The notes under the pieces are model-generated. The model saw only the letters and a program-made list of their open reading frames with translations. It searched no databases and was not told where the DNA came from. From positions 3,287 to 67,286 of the forward strand of contig CAYZWU010000032.1 of assembly GCA_964482235.1 (NCBI GenBank): a stretch of 64,000 nt of DNA, read 5' to 3'. The position numbers and the translations under genes were made by a program. Below are positions 34,250 through 43,177 of the stretch, piece after piece. This DNA is from CAYZWU01 sp964482235 (lineage in GTDB: Bacteria > Planctomycetota > B15-G4 > CAYZWU01). How positions within the stretch are numbered: position 1 is the first letter of the stretch; each line of letters begins with the position of its first letter.

Positions 34250-34564
34250 TCACTCCCAGGGATTCCTGCCCGCCTTCAGCGATGCCGCGATCTCATCGGG
34301 CAGACCGGAAAGTCGTGTCCAGAAAACGGTCAGGCCCGATCCCGGCCAGATCGTCTCCTGCCAGAGCTCGAGATAGACGCGATCCCCTGCCACTCCGATC
34401 AGCTCGGTGTTCTTCATGGTGTGAACCGCGCCGATCTCCTTGGCGCGATCGAGAAACTCCGGCCCGCTGAGCTCCTTCACGCCGGCACAGCCCGACAGGA
34501 GCAGCAGGCAGCAGGCCATCAGAACCGCAGAGGGCAGTGCGCCCCGTTTGTCTCCATGCGTCAC
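34250..34564 (-). CDS. Small lipoprotein
   Basis: 104 residues, GTG start at 34564 with GAGGAG upstream. A signal peptide with lipobox LLSGC (Cys at about 26) makes it a lipoprotein. The mature 78 residues include VAGDRVYLELWQETIWPGSGLTVFWT, a pattern of short strands; no family recognised. It lies just downstream of the lipase gene on the same strand (stop 34607 to start 34564), so the two may be one operon. Confidence 0.75.
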   Translation of the reverse strand: MTHGDKRGALPSAVLMACCLLLLSGCAGVKELSGPEFLDRAKEIGAVHTMKNTELIGVAGDRVYLELWQETIWPGSGLTVFWTRLSGLPDEIAASLKAGRNPWE

Positions 34565-34606
34565 CCTTCGACTCCTCGATGAATCACCCCGGCCTTCTCC
34601 AAGGTC

Positions 34607-35659
34607 TCAGAGGCTCTCCGTGTTCCTGTTCCTTGCATGAGCGGCCAGCTTCATGCAGTACTTTGCGATGTCATGATCCCCGATGTGCTTGTTCAGGGAT
34701 ATTCTGTTCTTGAACAACCGGCGGCATCGGTCGAGGAAAGAAATGTTGGAAATCAGGCGGACATCGGAGCAGTCGGCCTTCTTGCAGTGCGTCAGGTAGC
34801 GCATATCGCCGTGATGCCTGTAGCCGCTCACCTTGTCGTCGAGCCACGATGCAGCGAACTCGAGGAAGGGAAAGACACCTCTGAGAAACCGGAGGATATC
34901 CACCGCGACCTCGATGAACAGCCCGGGCGGCAGGCGCGGAACGATATCCGCGGTGTTGACGACCCTGTAGATCGGCGGCTTGATCGAATCGGCGAACTCG
35001 CTGCTCCCGACCCGGGGGCTGCCGAACGTGTAGCAGGCCGCAATGTTGTCCGAAACGAGCTCCCTCGTCGCGATCAGGGCGAGAGCGCCGCCCAGGGAGT
35101 GCCCCGTGATAAAGATCGAATAGCCTTTCAGCTTCTTGATCTCGGCCTGCACCTTTCTCTTCACCTCGTTGAAGGCTGTCTTGAATCCGGTGTGGACCCG
35201 GGAACCGGAATCGTCGGTCACAAAGGCGTTCAGATCGGTGATGATGTCCTTGAGCTGGGTCGTCTCCGTACCTCGGAAGGCCAGAACGGCTATCTTCTCC
35301 CGGCCCTGCGCACTTCTGTCCGGGATCTGCTTCGCCAGAAAGGCCTGCGTTCCACCCTCGTCAAAGATCTCCACCAGCTGAAAACCGGCAGATTTCAGCT
35401 CCTTTTGAAGGTCGACCTTTCCCGACGTCTTTGCCAGATTCGGCACGAGCTTTTTCTTCAGGAAATCCTGGATCTCCTCGTTCGACGTCAGCTTCTTGAT
35501 CTTCTCGGCCCAGGCCGCGAACTCGTTCTCCTTGACTTCGAACTTGAAGTAGGCGAGCTGCGACATGGAGGCCATGAGCCAGGCCATCCTGTCGCTGTAG
35601 GCAGCCCTGCAGCGTGATGGCTGTATTTCCAGCAGTTCCGATGGTTCGAAGTAGTTCAT
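34607..35659 (-). CDS. Class 3 lipase-like alpha/beta hydrolase
   Basis: 350 residues from the ATG at 35659 (AGGAG upstream). Lipase class 3 features: VLAFRGTETTQLKDIITDL, the nucleophile elbow TGHSLGGALA, TFGSPRVG, the acid in NTADIVPRLPP and His in YRHHGDMRYL, so a complete Ser-Asp-His triad. There is no signal peptide, so it is cytoplasmic or leaderless. The N-terminal roughly 110 residues are helical and specific to this protein. Probable substrate: triacylglycerol or phospholipid esters. Confidence 0.9.
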   Translation of the reverse strand: MNYFEPSELLEIQPSRCRAAYSDRMAWLMASMSQLAYFKFEVKENEFAAWAEKIKKLTSNEEIQDFLKKKLVPNLAKTSGKVDLQKELKSAGFQLVEIFDEGGTQAFLAKQIPDRSAQGREKIAVLAFRGTETTQLKDIITDLNAFVTDDSGSRVHTGFKTAFNEVKRKVQAEIKKLKGYSIFITGHSLGGALALIATRELVSDNIAACYTFGSPRVGSSEFADSIKPPIYRVVNTADIVPRLPPGLFIEVAVDILRFLRGVFPFLEFAASWLDDKVSGYRHHGDMRYLTHCKKADCSDVRLISNISFLDRCRRLFKNRISLNKHIGDHDIAKYCMKLAAHARNRNTESL

Positions 35660-35743
35660 CCCTGATTCTCCTGAATATGGCCGGCCACCATCCCTGATCG
35701 ACCGACCGAAGCCTACTACCAATCATAAGTTAGAGAACAAGAC

Positions 35744-36070
35744 TCAACTCGCCGCAACAGGTTTCTTCCGCAGCCCGTCGATGTAGTGGAAGATCGCCAG
35801 GATTGGATGCCGGAAGATCATCCGGGGGCCGGCGTATCGCATGACCTTCCGAATCTCCTCCCTCATGGCAGGCTTGAAGCAATGCGTGGGGCACTTGGCG
35901 CACGTCGTCTTGCCGGCCTCGTAGGGGCACCTGTCAAGGCGCTCGACAGCATAGGCCAGGAGCTCGTCGCAGATCGAACAGAGCTCGCCGCTCTTTTCGT
36001 GGTTGTCCCGGCAGAAGAGCCGGATCATCGTCTCGACCGTTCGTTTCTCTCTGGTCAAACGGGATTTCAT
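35744..36070 (-). CDS. Nitrous oxide-stimulated promoter family protein
   Basis: 108 residues from the ATG at 36070 (TTG 36082 is an alternative). It matches the small Cys-rich family PF11756: EKRTVETMIRLFCRDNH, LCSICDELLAYAVERLDRCPY and TCAKCPTHCFKPAMREEIRKVMRYAGPRM. The eight conserved Cys in four clusters suggest metal or iron-sulfur binding. The molecular role is not established; the family name comes from its expression pattern. No partner gene is obvious. Confidence 0.9.
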   Translation of the reverse strand: MKSRLTREKRTVETMIRLFCRDNHEKSGELCSICDELLAYAVERLDRCPYEAGKTTCAKCPTHCFKPAMREEIRKVMRYAGPRMIFRHPILAIFHYIDGLRKKPVAAS

Positions 36071-36186
36071 GCCTGCCGACAAGCTCCGCCTCGATCAATC
36101 ACTGTTGCTGACTGAATTTCCGAAATAGCCGCTGACTCTTGTCGTGCAATGATTGAATTCCGACCAGATCCGCCCGGGATCGAAAA

Positions 36187-36387
36187 TCAGACAAAGTCGC
36201 GATCCATCACGGTTTTGCGGCCGTCTTTTTTCGCATTCTCGATTGCCCTGTCGCAAAGGCTGCGAACGACATCCGAGACCTTTGGAGGCACATTGCCCGC
36301 CGTGTTCATCCCAGACACGGAACGGATGTAATCTTTCACCTTCGAGACGACAACCAACACGCTCTTTTCATTGCCAGCATCATCCAT
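36187..36387 (-). CDS. Bacterial histone-fold protein (single-domain)
   Basis: 66 residues from the ATG at 36387, preceded by GGGAGGG at good spacing; a longer in-frame extension lacks a better site. The sequence SVLVVVSKVKDYIRSV ... MNTAGNV ... VVRSLCDRAIENAKKDGRKTVMDRDF has the histone-fold helix-loop-helix-loop-helix pattern and ends with the GRKTV...DRD signature that places basic residues on DNA in archaeal histones. It resembles the one-domain bacterial histones related to Bdellovibrio Bd0055. It is expected to dimerise and bind or coat DNA. No neighbour helps. Family assignment is firm; chromatin role is inference. Confidence 0.82.
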   Translation of the reverse strand: MDDAGNEKSVLVVVSKVKDYIRSVSGMNTAGNVPPKVSDVVRSLCDRAIENAKKDGRKTVMDRDFV

Positions 36388-36716
36388 CTCGTTCCCTCCC
36401 GTTGAGTTGAGGGCAGCACGCAGCTCCCCACCGTCAAACCTCGACACATGACCGCCCTCAGACGTACTTCGTGATCGATAACGAGAGATGACGTGCCGGA
36501 TCAAGATGCCCAAGCGCAGGCGAACCACCCGCGATTCGCCCGAGATATGCTAACGAGGAGCCGACACAGGAGTTCCGTTATCGCCACGAATGACTTCTGG
36601 GGCCGTCTCTCGGGTACGATAATCCACGATTAAAGGAGGATTTGCAAGAATTCAGGTAAAAGCTGGGCTCAGGCCGGATGGGATAAGCCGATCTGATTCC
36701 CTATTACAAAACCGGG
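36388..36716. other. Intergenic, no gene recognised
   Basis: About 330 bases upstream of the histone gene and of the 36717 promoter. It holds an isolated AGGAGG-like site at 36634 with no open frame behind it. Probably carries the histone promoter (leftward) but I cannot mark it. Confidence 0.4.
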
Positions 36717-36744
36717 TTGGCACGAAATCGTACCGTGTTATAAT
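36717..36744 (+). promoter_or_regulatory. Strong sigma-70-type promoter
   Basis: TTGGCA (36717-36722), 16-base spacer, perfect TATAAT (36739-36744). It faces the sensor kinase at 37126, about 380 bases away. Confidence 0.75.
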
Positions 36745-37125
36745 CCGCTCGAATAATCGGTTGGAGCCGAACTCATGGCGCATTCAAGCGATCATGAATT
36801 CGACTTCCAGAGTCTCGTGGGCAACTGACGCTTCCGCGGAAATACGTTTGGGACCGGGAAGTCTCCGTTTTTGAAAAACCTGGCGATCCAGGATCGAGTG
36901 CTTCGTGCGGCCGGATCCGAGCGGGCTCTGCTCGTCACCGACGGCCGCATCGAAAAAAAAAAGCCCGCAGCCTTGAGAACTGCATTCGATCGGCTAGCAG
37001 GGTTCGGCGGAACAGGCTGTTCCATACTCGCTCGAGTTCGGAAAAGACGGAGATCTGTCCGGCGTTCAGGGGCGTGACGTGTCCGCGCTGTCGCTGATCT
37101 CGACACCGTTGGATGGAAGGAGTGC
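36745..37125 (+). other. Transcribed region of unknown content ahead of the sensor kinase
   Basis: Begins just after a strong promoter. A 17-codon frame (ATG 36775, MAHSSDHEFDFQSLVGN) ends at TGA 36826; the same frame then stays open to 37077 without a family match. A run of ten A's (36953-36962) lies within it. It could be a long leader, a leader peptide, a small RNA or a decayed gene. Confidence 0.4.
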
Positions 37126-38268
37126 ATGATGACCGGAAGGAAAAAGAGTCCTCTGCCTGCCGGCCGGGCTGACATTACCAGCGTCCGGCACGATTCCGAA
37201 ACACTGGGCAAAACCGGATTGATCGACCACATTTCACAGGTGGTTCCTTCTGCCATGATGGTTCTCAACAAGGAGCGCCAGGTCGTCTTCAAGAACCAGC
37301 AGCTCATGGATCTTCTGGCAACATCCTCGAACGACGATGTCCTGGGCAAGCGGCCGGGCGAGCTCCTCGACTGCGTCCATGCATTCAAGAACAGTGAAGG
37401 ATGCGGCACCTCCACATACTGCCGGCAGTGCGGCGCCCTCCGGGCCGTCAAGGCATCGTGGAAGGAAAAAAGCGGGGCGAAGCAGGACTGCACGATCAAG
37501 ACCGGCTCGGGCGCCGAATACGAATTCGATCTGCATGCATCCCATTACCCCGGGAACGGCCGGGAGTACACCCTGGTCACGGCGCATGACAAGGGGAATA
37601 GAAAGAGGCTGGAGGTCCTGGAGCGCATCTTCCTTCACAACGTGAACAACATTCTCCTCGTGATCTCAGGCAAGGCGGATCTCCTGGCCTGCACGGAGAA
37701 CAAGGAAGAGATTGCCGGCTTCGTGGAGGATATCCGGGATGCCGCCGTGGAGCTGAAGAGGGAGATCACATCGCACCGAAAGCTCATCGAGGCGGAAAAC
37801 GGAGACCTGTCTCTCAAGATCGAGTGCGGCATCAGCTCCCTGGAGCTGGTTGATGAACTCGCCAACATGTACGCCAGGAGACGGCCGAACAGCCCCGAAC
37901 TCCAGCGGGGCGAGTGCGACGATTTCGTTCTCACGACGGACCGCTCCCTCCTGCTTCGCATACTTTACAGCATGGTCAACAACGCTGCGGAATCCTCCTC
38001 GAACCCGGGAACCGTCTCGGTCTGTTGCTTCCAGGACGACTCCTCGGGCGTCTTCAGCGTTCGCTATCCGGACTTCATGCCCCGGACGACGCAGCATCAG
38101 ATCTTCCAGCGGTCCTTTTCGGCAGAAGGGAGAGAGCGCGGAATCGAGACCTACAGCATGAAGCTCATCGGAGAAAAATACCTCGGCGGCAAGGTATGGT
38201 TCTCCACATCCGGCAAGAAAGGAACGACCTTCTTCATCTCCGTCCCCCTCGTCTATGACGGATTCTAG
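37126..38268 (+). CDS. PAS-domain sensor histidine kinase
   Basis: 380 residues; ATG 37126 or 37129, both after AAGGAG. A PAS domain (about 34-150) with the Cys-rich insert GCGTSTYCRQCGALRA is followed by the phosphoacceptor helix LERIFLHNVNNILLVISG (His about 172), then an HATPase domain: N box MVNNAAESS, G-box region FQRSFSAEGRERGIETYSMKL and GKKGTTFFISVP. In close relatives the G box reads GIGTYS; here Gly is Glu (GIETYS). No TM helix is seen, so the sensor is cytoplasmic. No response regulator is adjacent (orphan). Confidence 0.85.
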   Translation: MMTGRKKSPLPAGRADITSVRHDSETLGKTGLIDHISQVVPSAMMVLNKERQVVFKNQQLMDLLATSSNDDVLGKRPGELLDCVHAFKNSEGCGTSTYCRQCGALRAVKASWKEKSGAKQDCTIKTGSGAEYEFDLHASHYPGNGREYTLVTAHDKGNRKRLEVLERIFLHNVNNILLVISGKADLLACTENKEEIAGFVEDIRDAAVELKREITSHRKLIEAENGDLSLKIECGISSLELVDELANMYARRRPNSPELQRGECDDFVLTTDRSLLLRILYSMVNNAAESSSNPGTVSVCCFQDDSSGVFSVRYPDFMPRTTQHQIFQRSFSAEGRERGIETYSMKLIGEKYLGGKVWFSTSGKKGTTFFISVPLVYDGF

Positions 38269-38350
38269 CCCTTGCTGATCGACCTCCCCCTCGCCGCCGC
38301 TGACAACCGCTGATGTCGCCGGGCTGCGGACCTCTTGTGTCCGCCTGTCA

Positions 38351-38875
38351 ATGCTGCTTCAATTGGGGAAGGAAACCGCCATGCGATTAGTCGAAGTCGT
38401 CGAATACAATTCAACGCGGCCCGAGATGATCGAGACGGCACGGGGGCTTGCAGAAGCGCCGGGAAGCCACTGGACCGATCAGCTGAACAACAGGGATCAG
38501 CTGGCCGGCTACACCCGGATGGGCGAGGAGATCTGGGATCAGACGGGTGGAAGAGTGGACGCCTTCGTCCAGAGCGTCGGAACGTCGGGATCGCACAGGA
38601 TCGAGGGAGTCGGCGCCGGTTTTGCCGTTCCTCTCTGGACAAAAACTATCGCGGATCGCATCGAGACCGTATCAACAGAGGAAGCAATGGCAACGGCCCG
38701 CCGCCTGGCCCGGGAGGAGGCGATCTTCGCCGGTACGTCCACCGGGGGCAACGTGGCCGTGGCGCTGCGGGTCGCCGAGCGTCTGGGACCGGACAGGACC
38801 GTTGTGACCGCGGCCATCGATTCCGGCATGAAATACCTGAGCACGGGGCTCTATTCGGAAGTTGCGCACCCATGA
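38351..38875 (+). pseudogene. Decayed PLP-dependent cysteine synthase
   Basis: 174 codons at most. What is left matches the C-terminal half of the cysteine synthase / cystathionine beta-synthase family: PEMIETARGLAEAPGSHWTDQL, EIWDQTGGRVDAFVQSVGTSGS, then directly HRIEGVGAGFAVPLW and EEAMATARRLAREEAIFAGTSTGG. The N-terminal half with the PLP-binding Lys is absent, and between GTSGS and HRIEG about 45 family residues are deleted. It cannot be an active enzyme. It is wedged between the sensor kinase and the S41 gene. Confidence 0.8.
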
Positions 38876-38888
38876 ATGGAATGACCTC

Positions 38889-40052
38889 ATGAGAAACAAA
38901 ACCGTACTGTCACTGTTGCTGATCCTTTTCCTCGTCGTCGGTGCGGCTGCCGCCGACGAATCGGGCAAGCTCTTCGACCGTGTCGTCTACACGTTGAACA
39001 GGCACTTCTACGACAGGGAGTTCCGGGAGAAGGAGCTGCCCGATCTTGCCAAGCGCTTTCGCCCCCTGGCCCAGGAAGCCGAAACAGTGGAACAGGAGCG
39101 TCTCGTGATTCGCGAATTCCTCTCGCACGTTCCGGCCAGCCATCTCGCCCTCATCTCGAGCAGCACCTACGAGAAGGTGATGTACGACCTGATGAACCGC
39201 GGATCCTACACTCTCGGCTTCTGCCTCGTTTCCCACGACGGCGGGCTCTTCGTCGATGCCGTTCTCGAGAAGGGTCCGGCGGCTGAGGCGGGACTTCTCC
39301 GGTGGGACCGTGTCGCGGAAATCGACGGCGTGCCTGTCAGGGAAAGCCCGAGGCTGGACTGGCGGTCCGACGACGCCTATCTCCCCGACCCTCCGGAGCA
39401 TCTGCTGCTCTGCAAGAAGGGAGAGAGGGTCTCTCTCAAGGTGGAACGCACGCCCGGAGTCTTCCATGACATCGAGATCGCGGTCCGGAAATACTCCTCC
39501 TTCGAGGCGGCCCGTGTCAGCAGAAAGATCCTTTCCTGCCAGGGGAAGAGATACGGCTACATCCACTTCTGGCTCATCCACAACAAGGGGCTTGTGAAGC
39601 TGCTTCGGGAGAGCTGCGAAGGGACCTTCGCCCGATGCGACGGCCTCGTGCTCGATCTGAGGGGACGGGGCGGCTCGGGATCGGAAGTGAAGAAGCTGTT
39701 GAACTTCCTCCGTGAGGAGTGGTATCCGCGCCCCCTGGCCGTTCTCATCGATACCGGAACACGCAGCGCGAAGGAGATGCTGGCCCACGACATCCGGCAC
39801 GACGTGCACGGCCTGCTCGTCGGCGAGAAGACGGCCGGCGCCGTGATCCCGGCCAGTTTCCGGCAGGTGGGACGAGGTGCGATACTGATGTACCCTTCCT
39901 TCACGGTCGGCAGCTACACCGAGAAGCTCGAAGGCCGCGGCGTCGAGCCGGACGTTCCGGTTCACGATGCCGGCCCCTACAGCGAGGGGGCGGATCCGAT
40001 TCTCGAGGCGGGTGTGCGGGCACTGGCACGCGGCCTTTGCGTCCCCTTCTGA
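38889..40052 (+). CDS. S41 (C-terminal processing) peptidase with PDZ domain
   Basis: 387 residues from the ATG at 38889, with a signal peptide (MRNKTVLSLLLILFLVVGAAAA). A helical region (about 25-95), then a PDZ domain with YTLGFCLVSHDGGLFVDAVL and AAEAGLLRWDRVAEIDGVPV, then the S41 catalytic fold: GYIHFWLIHNKG, DGLVLDLRGRGGSGSEV and LIDTGTRSAKEMLAHD (Ser in SAKEM is the nucleophile), GEKTAGA and GRGVEPDVPV. It is a periplasmic endoprotease. It overlaps the tail of the decayed cysteine synthase by neighbouring position only; the stop of that fragment is 14 bases upstream. Confidence 0.92.
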   Translation: MRNKTVLSLLLILFLVVGAAAADESGKLFDRVVYTLNRHFYDREFREKELPDLAKRFRPLAQEAETVEQERLVIREFLSHVPASHLALISSSTYEKVMYDLMNRGSYTLGFCLVSHDGGLFVDAVLEKGPAAEAGLLRWDRVAEIDGVPVRESPRLDWRSDDAYLPDPPEHLLLCKKGERVSLKVERTPGVFHDIEIAVRKYSSFEAARVSRKILSCQGKRYGYIHFWLIHNKGLVKLLRESCEGTFARCDGLVLDLRGRGGSGSEVKKLLNFLREEWYPRPLAVLIDTGTRSAKEMLAHDIRHDVHGLLVGEKTAGAVIPASFRQVGRGAILMYPSFTVGSYTEKLEGRGVEPDVPVHDAGPYSEGADPILEAGVRALARGLCVPF

Positions 40053-40076
40053 AACGAGGAGGCGCTCCGATCCAGG

Positions 40077-40919
40077 TCATTCATTCGGAAGCTCGATCTC
40101 TTCGGGATGGACCACCGAGGCCAGGAGCATCTTGCCGTATCGATCGAAGAGCTCGCCCTCGCCGAGACGATCGGCATCGCGGGGCAGCTCGACGGTGACG
40201 ATCGGAATGCCTAGCGCCTCCCCGGCATAGGCGCCGAGCGATCCGGGCCGCGTGCCCAGCTTGCGGACCGGAAGGCCGCACAGCGCAGCCATGCGCTCCG
40301 CCAGGCTCCCGGCAGGACCGTCGTAGTCGATGCAGCTCAGCGGCTGATGGATCGTCACGATGCGGTCCGGCGCGTAGGTGGCGATGATCGCCTTGATCAG
40401 GCCCGCTTCCGGCTCCGAAAGGGCTTCGTTCCCGTAATTCGCATTGTTCCGGCGGTTGGCTGCCGGAAAGTTGCGGTTCAGATCCACACTCCTGGAGTTA
40501 CCCCGCCTGCCGGCCGCCATTCCGTCCGGATTCGCCTCGGGGAGAAGGACGATCTGACGCCCCTCGACGAGCTGCGGATTCTGCAGCAGGAAGTCGGCCA
40601 GACGCGCGACGAGGGGGGTGCCTGCGCTCTCGTTGCCGTGGATCGAGGCCATGATGAAGACCACTTCGTCCCCGGCGCCGATCACGCGGATCTCGATCGG
40701 CCGGTTCTCCACGGAATAGCCGCCCACGTACCGGTAGTCGCGGATTTCTGCCGCGCGCAGCTCGGGATCGTTTTCGATGGCGGGCTTCGCTGCAATACCC
40801 GCGGCGCCGGTCCCTTTTGCGGGACCGCGATCGCACTCCCCGGGTGCCCGGCAGCCTCCGGCCAGAAGAGCGGACAGGAGGAAGGAGAGTGCGATCGACC
40901 TGTCGATCGCCTTTCTCAT
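40077..40919 (-). CDS. M14 zinc carboxypeptidase, murein peptide amidase (MpaA)-like
   Basis: 280 residues with a signal peptide ending LLSALLAGGC, probably a lipoprotein. Zinc-site motif IHGNESAGT (His and Glu), DLNRNFPA with substrate-binding Arg and Asn, third ligand His in VTIHQPLSC and catalytic Glu in IVTVELPRDAD. The opening YSVENRPIEIRVIG matches the MpaA branch, which cuts L-Ala-gamma-D-Glu-meso-DAP peptides from recycled or foreign murein. The gene overlaps the upstream TPR gene by ATGA, so translation is coupled. It may recycle or degrade peptidoglycan peptides outside the cell. Confidence 0.9.
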   Translation of the reverse strand: MRKAIDRSIALSFLLSALLAGGCRAPGECDRGPAKGTGAAGIAAKPAIENDPELRAAEIRDYRYVGGYSVENRPIEIRVIGAGDEVVFIMASIHGNESAGTPLVARLADFLLQNPQLVEGRQIVLLPEANPDGMAAGRRGNSRSVDLNRNFPAANRRNNANYGNEALSEPEAGLIKAIIATYAPDRIVTIHQPLSCIDYDGPAGSLAERMAALCGLPVRKLGTRPGSLGAYAGEALGIPIVTVELPRDADRLGEGELFDRYGKMLLASVVHPEEIELPNE

Positions 40920-41440
40920 TCCCCTTCGCCCTGATCACGCATCATCGCTTCCACAGCCTCGGCCATGGCGTCCACCTGGGGGTTGTGCGGCTGGGATTTC
41001 AGCAGATCGAGATGGGCACGCGCCTCGGCCGGCTCCCCCATCTGGACGTCGATCTCGGCCAGAAGGCAGGCCACGATGCAACGGTCGTTGGCGGTGCGCA
41101 GATCGCCGTCCAGCGCCGCTGTCAGGAACTTGCGTGCAGCGACGAAGTTCTTCTCCTTGCCGGCCAGGACTCCCTTGATCCAGCTGTAATAAGCGCGGTG
41201 ATGTTCGCTCAGCGATTCCGGAGACTGGATCTTCGCGATCAGCTCCTGCGCCCTGGCGTCGTCACCCTTCTGCAGGGCGCCGAAGGCCAGCCACACCGTG
41301 CCGCAACGGAAATGCACCCACATGAGGACCAGCGCCCCCAGAATGGGAATGAAGCCGTCGAGGCGGCCCTTGGTCAGACTCCAGACTCCGAAGACCAGAC
41401 AGATGGTGACGATGGTGAATCGCAGCGGCGGGCTCAGCAT
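40916..41440 (-). CDS. Membrane-anchored TPR protein
   Basis: 174 residues. Two N-terminal TM segments (about 8-22 and 29-47: IPILGALVLMWVHFRCG) are followed by TPR-like helices (ALQKGDDARAQELIAKI, KNFVAARKFLTAALDG, GEPAEARAHLDLLKSQ). It has no enzyme motif. The stop overlaps the MpaA-like start (ATGA), so the two are translated together and the TPR protein may serve as a membrane scaffold for the amidase. Confidence 0.8.
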   Translation of the reverse strand: MLSPPLRFTIVTICLVFGVWSLTKGRLDGFIPILGALVLMWVHFRCGTVWLAFGALQKGDDARAQELIAKIQSPESLSEHHRAYYSWIKGVLAGKEKNFVAARKFLTAALDGDLRTANDRCIVACLLAEIDVQMGEPAEARAHLDLLKSQPHNPQVDAMAEAVEAMMRDQGEGE

Positions 41441-41489
41441 GAGACGACCCTCTCGATCGGCATGAGTTTATCGAACGAACCGGCCATGG

Positions 41490-42008
<519 letters not shown>

Positions 42009-42168
42009 GAAGGTCTCCTTCTCGTCTGCTCCGGCGGAAGTTCACGGAAAAAGATGGAGTGCCGTACCTGCCGCCGGAACAATGGCGGGTCAGCCTCCTT
42101 GCGAAGCATTCCATTTATATGCCGCGTGGAAGCCGATCTCAAGAACGCTTTGAACTCAACTGGCACGA

Positions 42169-43035
42169 TCAGCTCACGGTGAGCAGGCTGACCTCCGGCC
42201 TGCAGTTGATCCGGATCCCGTAGATGCTGCCCACTCCCTTCGTCGTGTGGATCAGTCGTTCCTTCCAGGGATTCAATCCCTCGACGTATCGCTTGTCATC
42301 GACAGGGGCAAAGGGCGCATAGCCCAGAAACGGAATGCGGAACTGCCCCCCGTGGGAATGGCCGCAGAGCATCAGGTCCCAGGGGTACGGTTCGAGGATC
42401 TCCTTGCTGTCAGGGCTGTGGGACAGGAGGATCACGGGCATCGAGTGCCCCTGTCCGTCGTCGCGGAATGCCGCGGCCGGTTCCGTATCGCCGGCGGCGA
42501 TGTCGCCCACGCCGACGAGGCGGATCGTCTGTCCCTTGACGGTGATGACGCGGCTCCTGTTGTGCAGGCAGTCGATCCCGCCGGCGGAGAGCATTTTCTG
42601 CACCGCCGTGCTGTCGCTGAATCCTTTGCGCCGCTCGGCCCATTTTCCACCGTCGTGGTTTCCCAGGCTGGCATAGGTGGGAACCTGCTTCGAGAGCCGC
42701 TGCAGGGTTGCGGGGAATCGCGAGAAGTCGTGCCTGGGATTGGAGACGAAGTCGCCGGTCAGGCAGGCGATGTCGGGATTTCCGGACAGGCCGAGATCCA
42801 CCGCATTATCGATGAAATCGTAGGGAACGTCCGCCGACGCGTGCAGGTCCGACATGTGCAGGATCCGGATCGGTTCCGCGAGCCGCTTCTCAGGAAGCTT
42901 CACGTCGACGTGATTCCGCTCGAGCCACCTCGATTCCATGAAGGTCCCGTATGCGGCCGAGCTGCATCCTGCCGCGGCCATCCCAATCGAGCCGATCAGC
43001 ATGCGGCGGCGTGTCATCTTGAATTTGAAGCTCAT
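42169..43035 (-). CDS. Tat-exported metallophosphoesterase (YkuE-like)
   Basis: 288 residues from the ATG at 43035. It begins MSFKFKMTRRRMLIGSIG, a twin-arginine signal, with Cys in AAAGCSS that could be lipid-modified. Calcineurin-like motifs: ILHMSDLHASADVPYDF (D-x-H), CLTGDFVSN (GD), SLGNHDGG (GNHD) and CGHSHGGQFRIP (GHxH), so the dimetal site is complete. Relatives act on lipid-pyrophosphate or nucleotide substrates at the membrane. No operon partner. Confidence 0.92.
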   Translation of the reverse strand: MSFKFKMTRRRMLIGSIGMAAAGCSSAAYGTFMESRWLERNHVDVKLPEKRLAEPIRILHMSDLHASADVPYDFIDNAVDLGLSGNPDIACLTGDFVSNPRHDFSRFPATLQRLSKQVPTYASLGNHDGGKWAERRKGFSDSTAVQKMLSAGGIDCLHNRSRVITVKGQTIRLVGVGDIAAGDTEPAAAFRDDGQGHSMPVILLSHSPDSKEILEPYPWDLMLCGHSHGGQFRIPFLGYAPFAPVDDKRYVEGLNPWKERLIHTTKGVGSIYGIRINCRPEVSLLTVS

Positions 43036-43177
43036 CTCGGTTCCGGTCCTTTTTCGGTATTCTGGCTTTTCCGGTGGATCCGTCAAAAGAATACGTGCCG
43101 GAAGGAGGGAAGGTTTGACGTTGTTTGTCCCCTGTCGTATTTTTTCCGGGTACTTCGTCCCGCGATCCGGGATGACG

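Noticed and set aside
36775..37077. In-frame UGA at 36826 as a third selenocysteine codon
   Set aside because: The frame on neither side matches a known family, and the only hairpin after the UGA (UUCC/GGAA) is too close and has too small a loop. Treated as unassigned.
36792..37499. 235-codon leftward open frame overlapping the sensor kinase
   Set aside because: No RBS, composition of an antisense shadow, and the opposite strand encodes a clear PAS kinase over the same bases.
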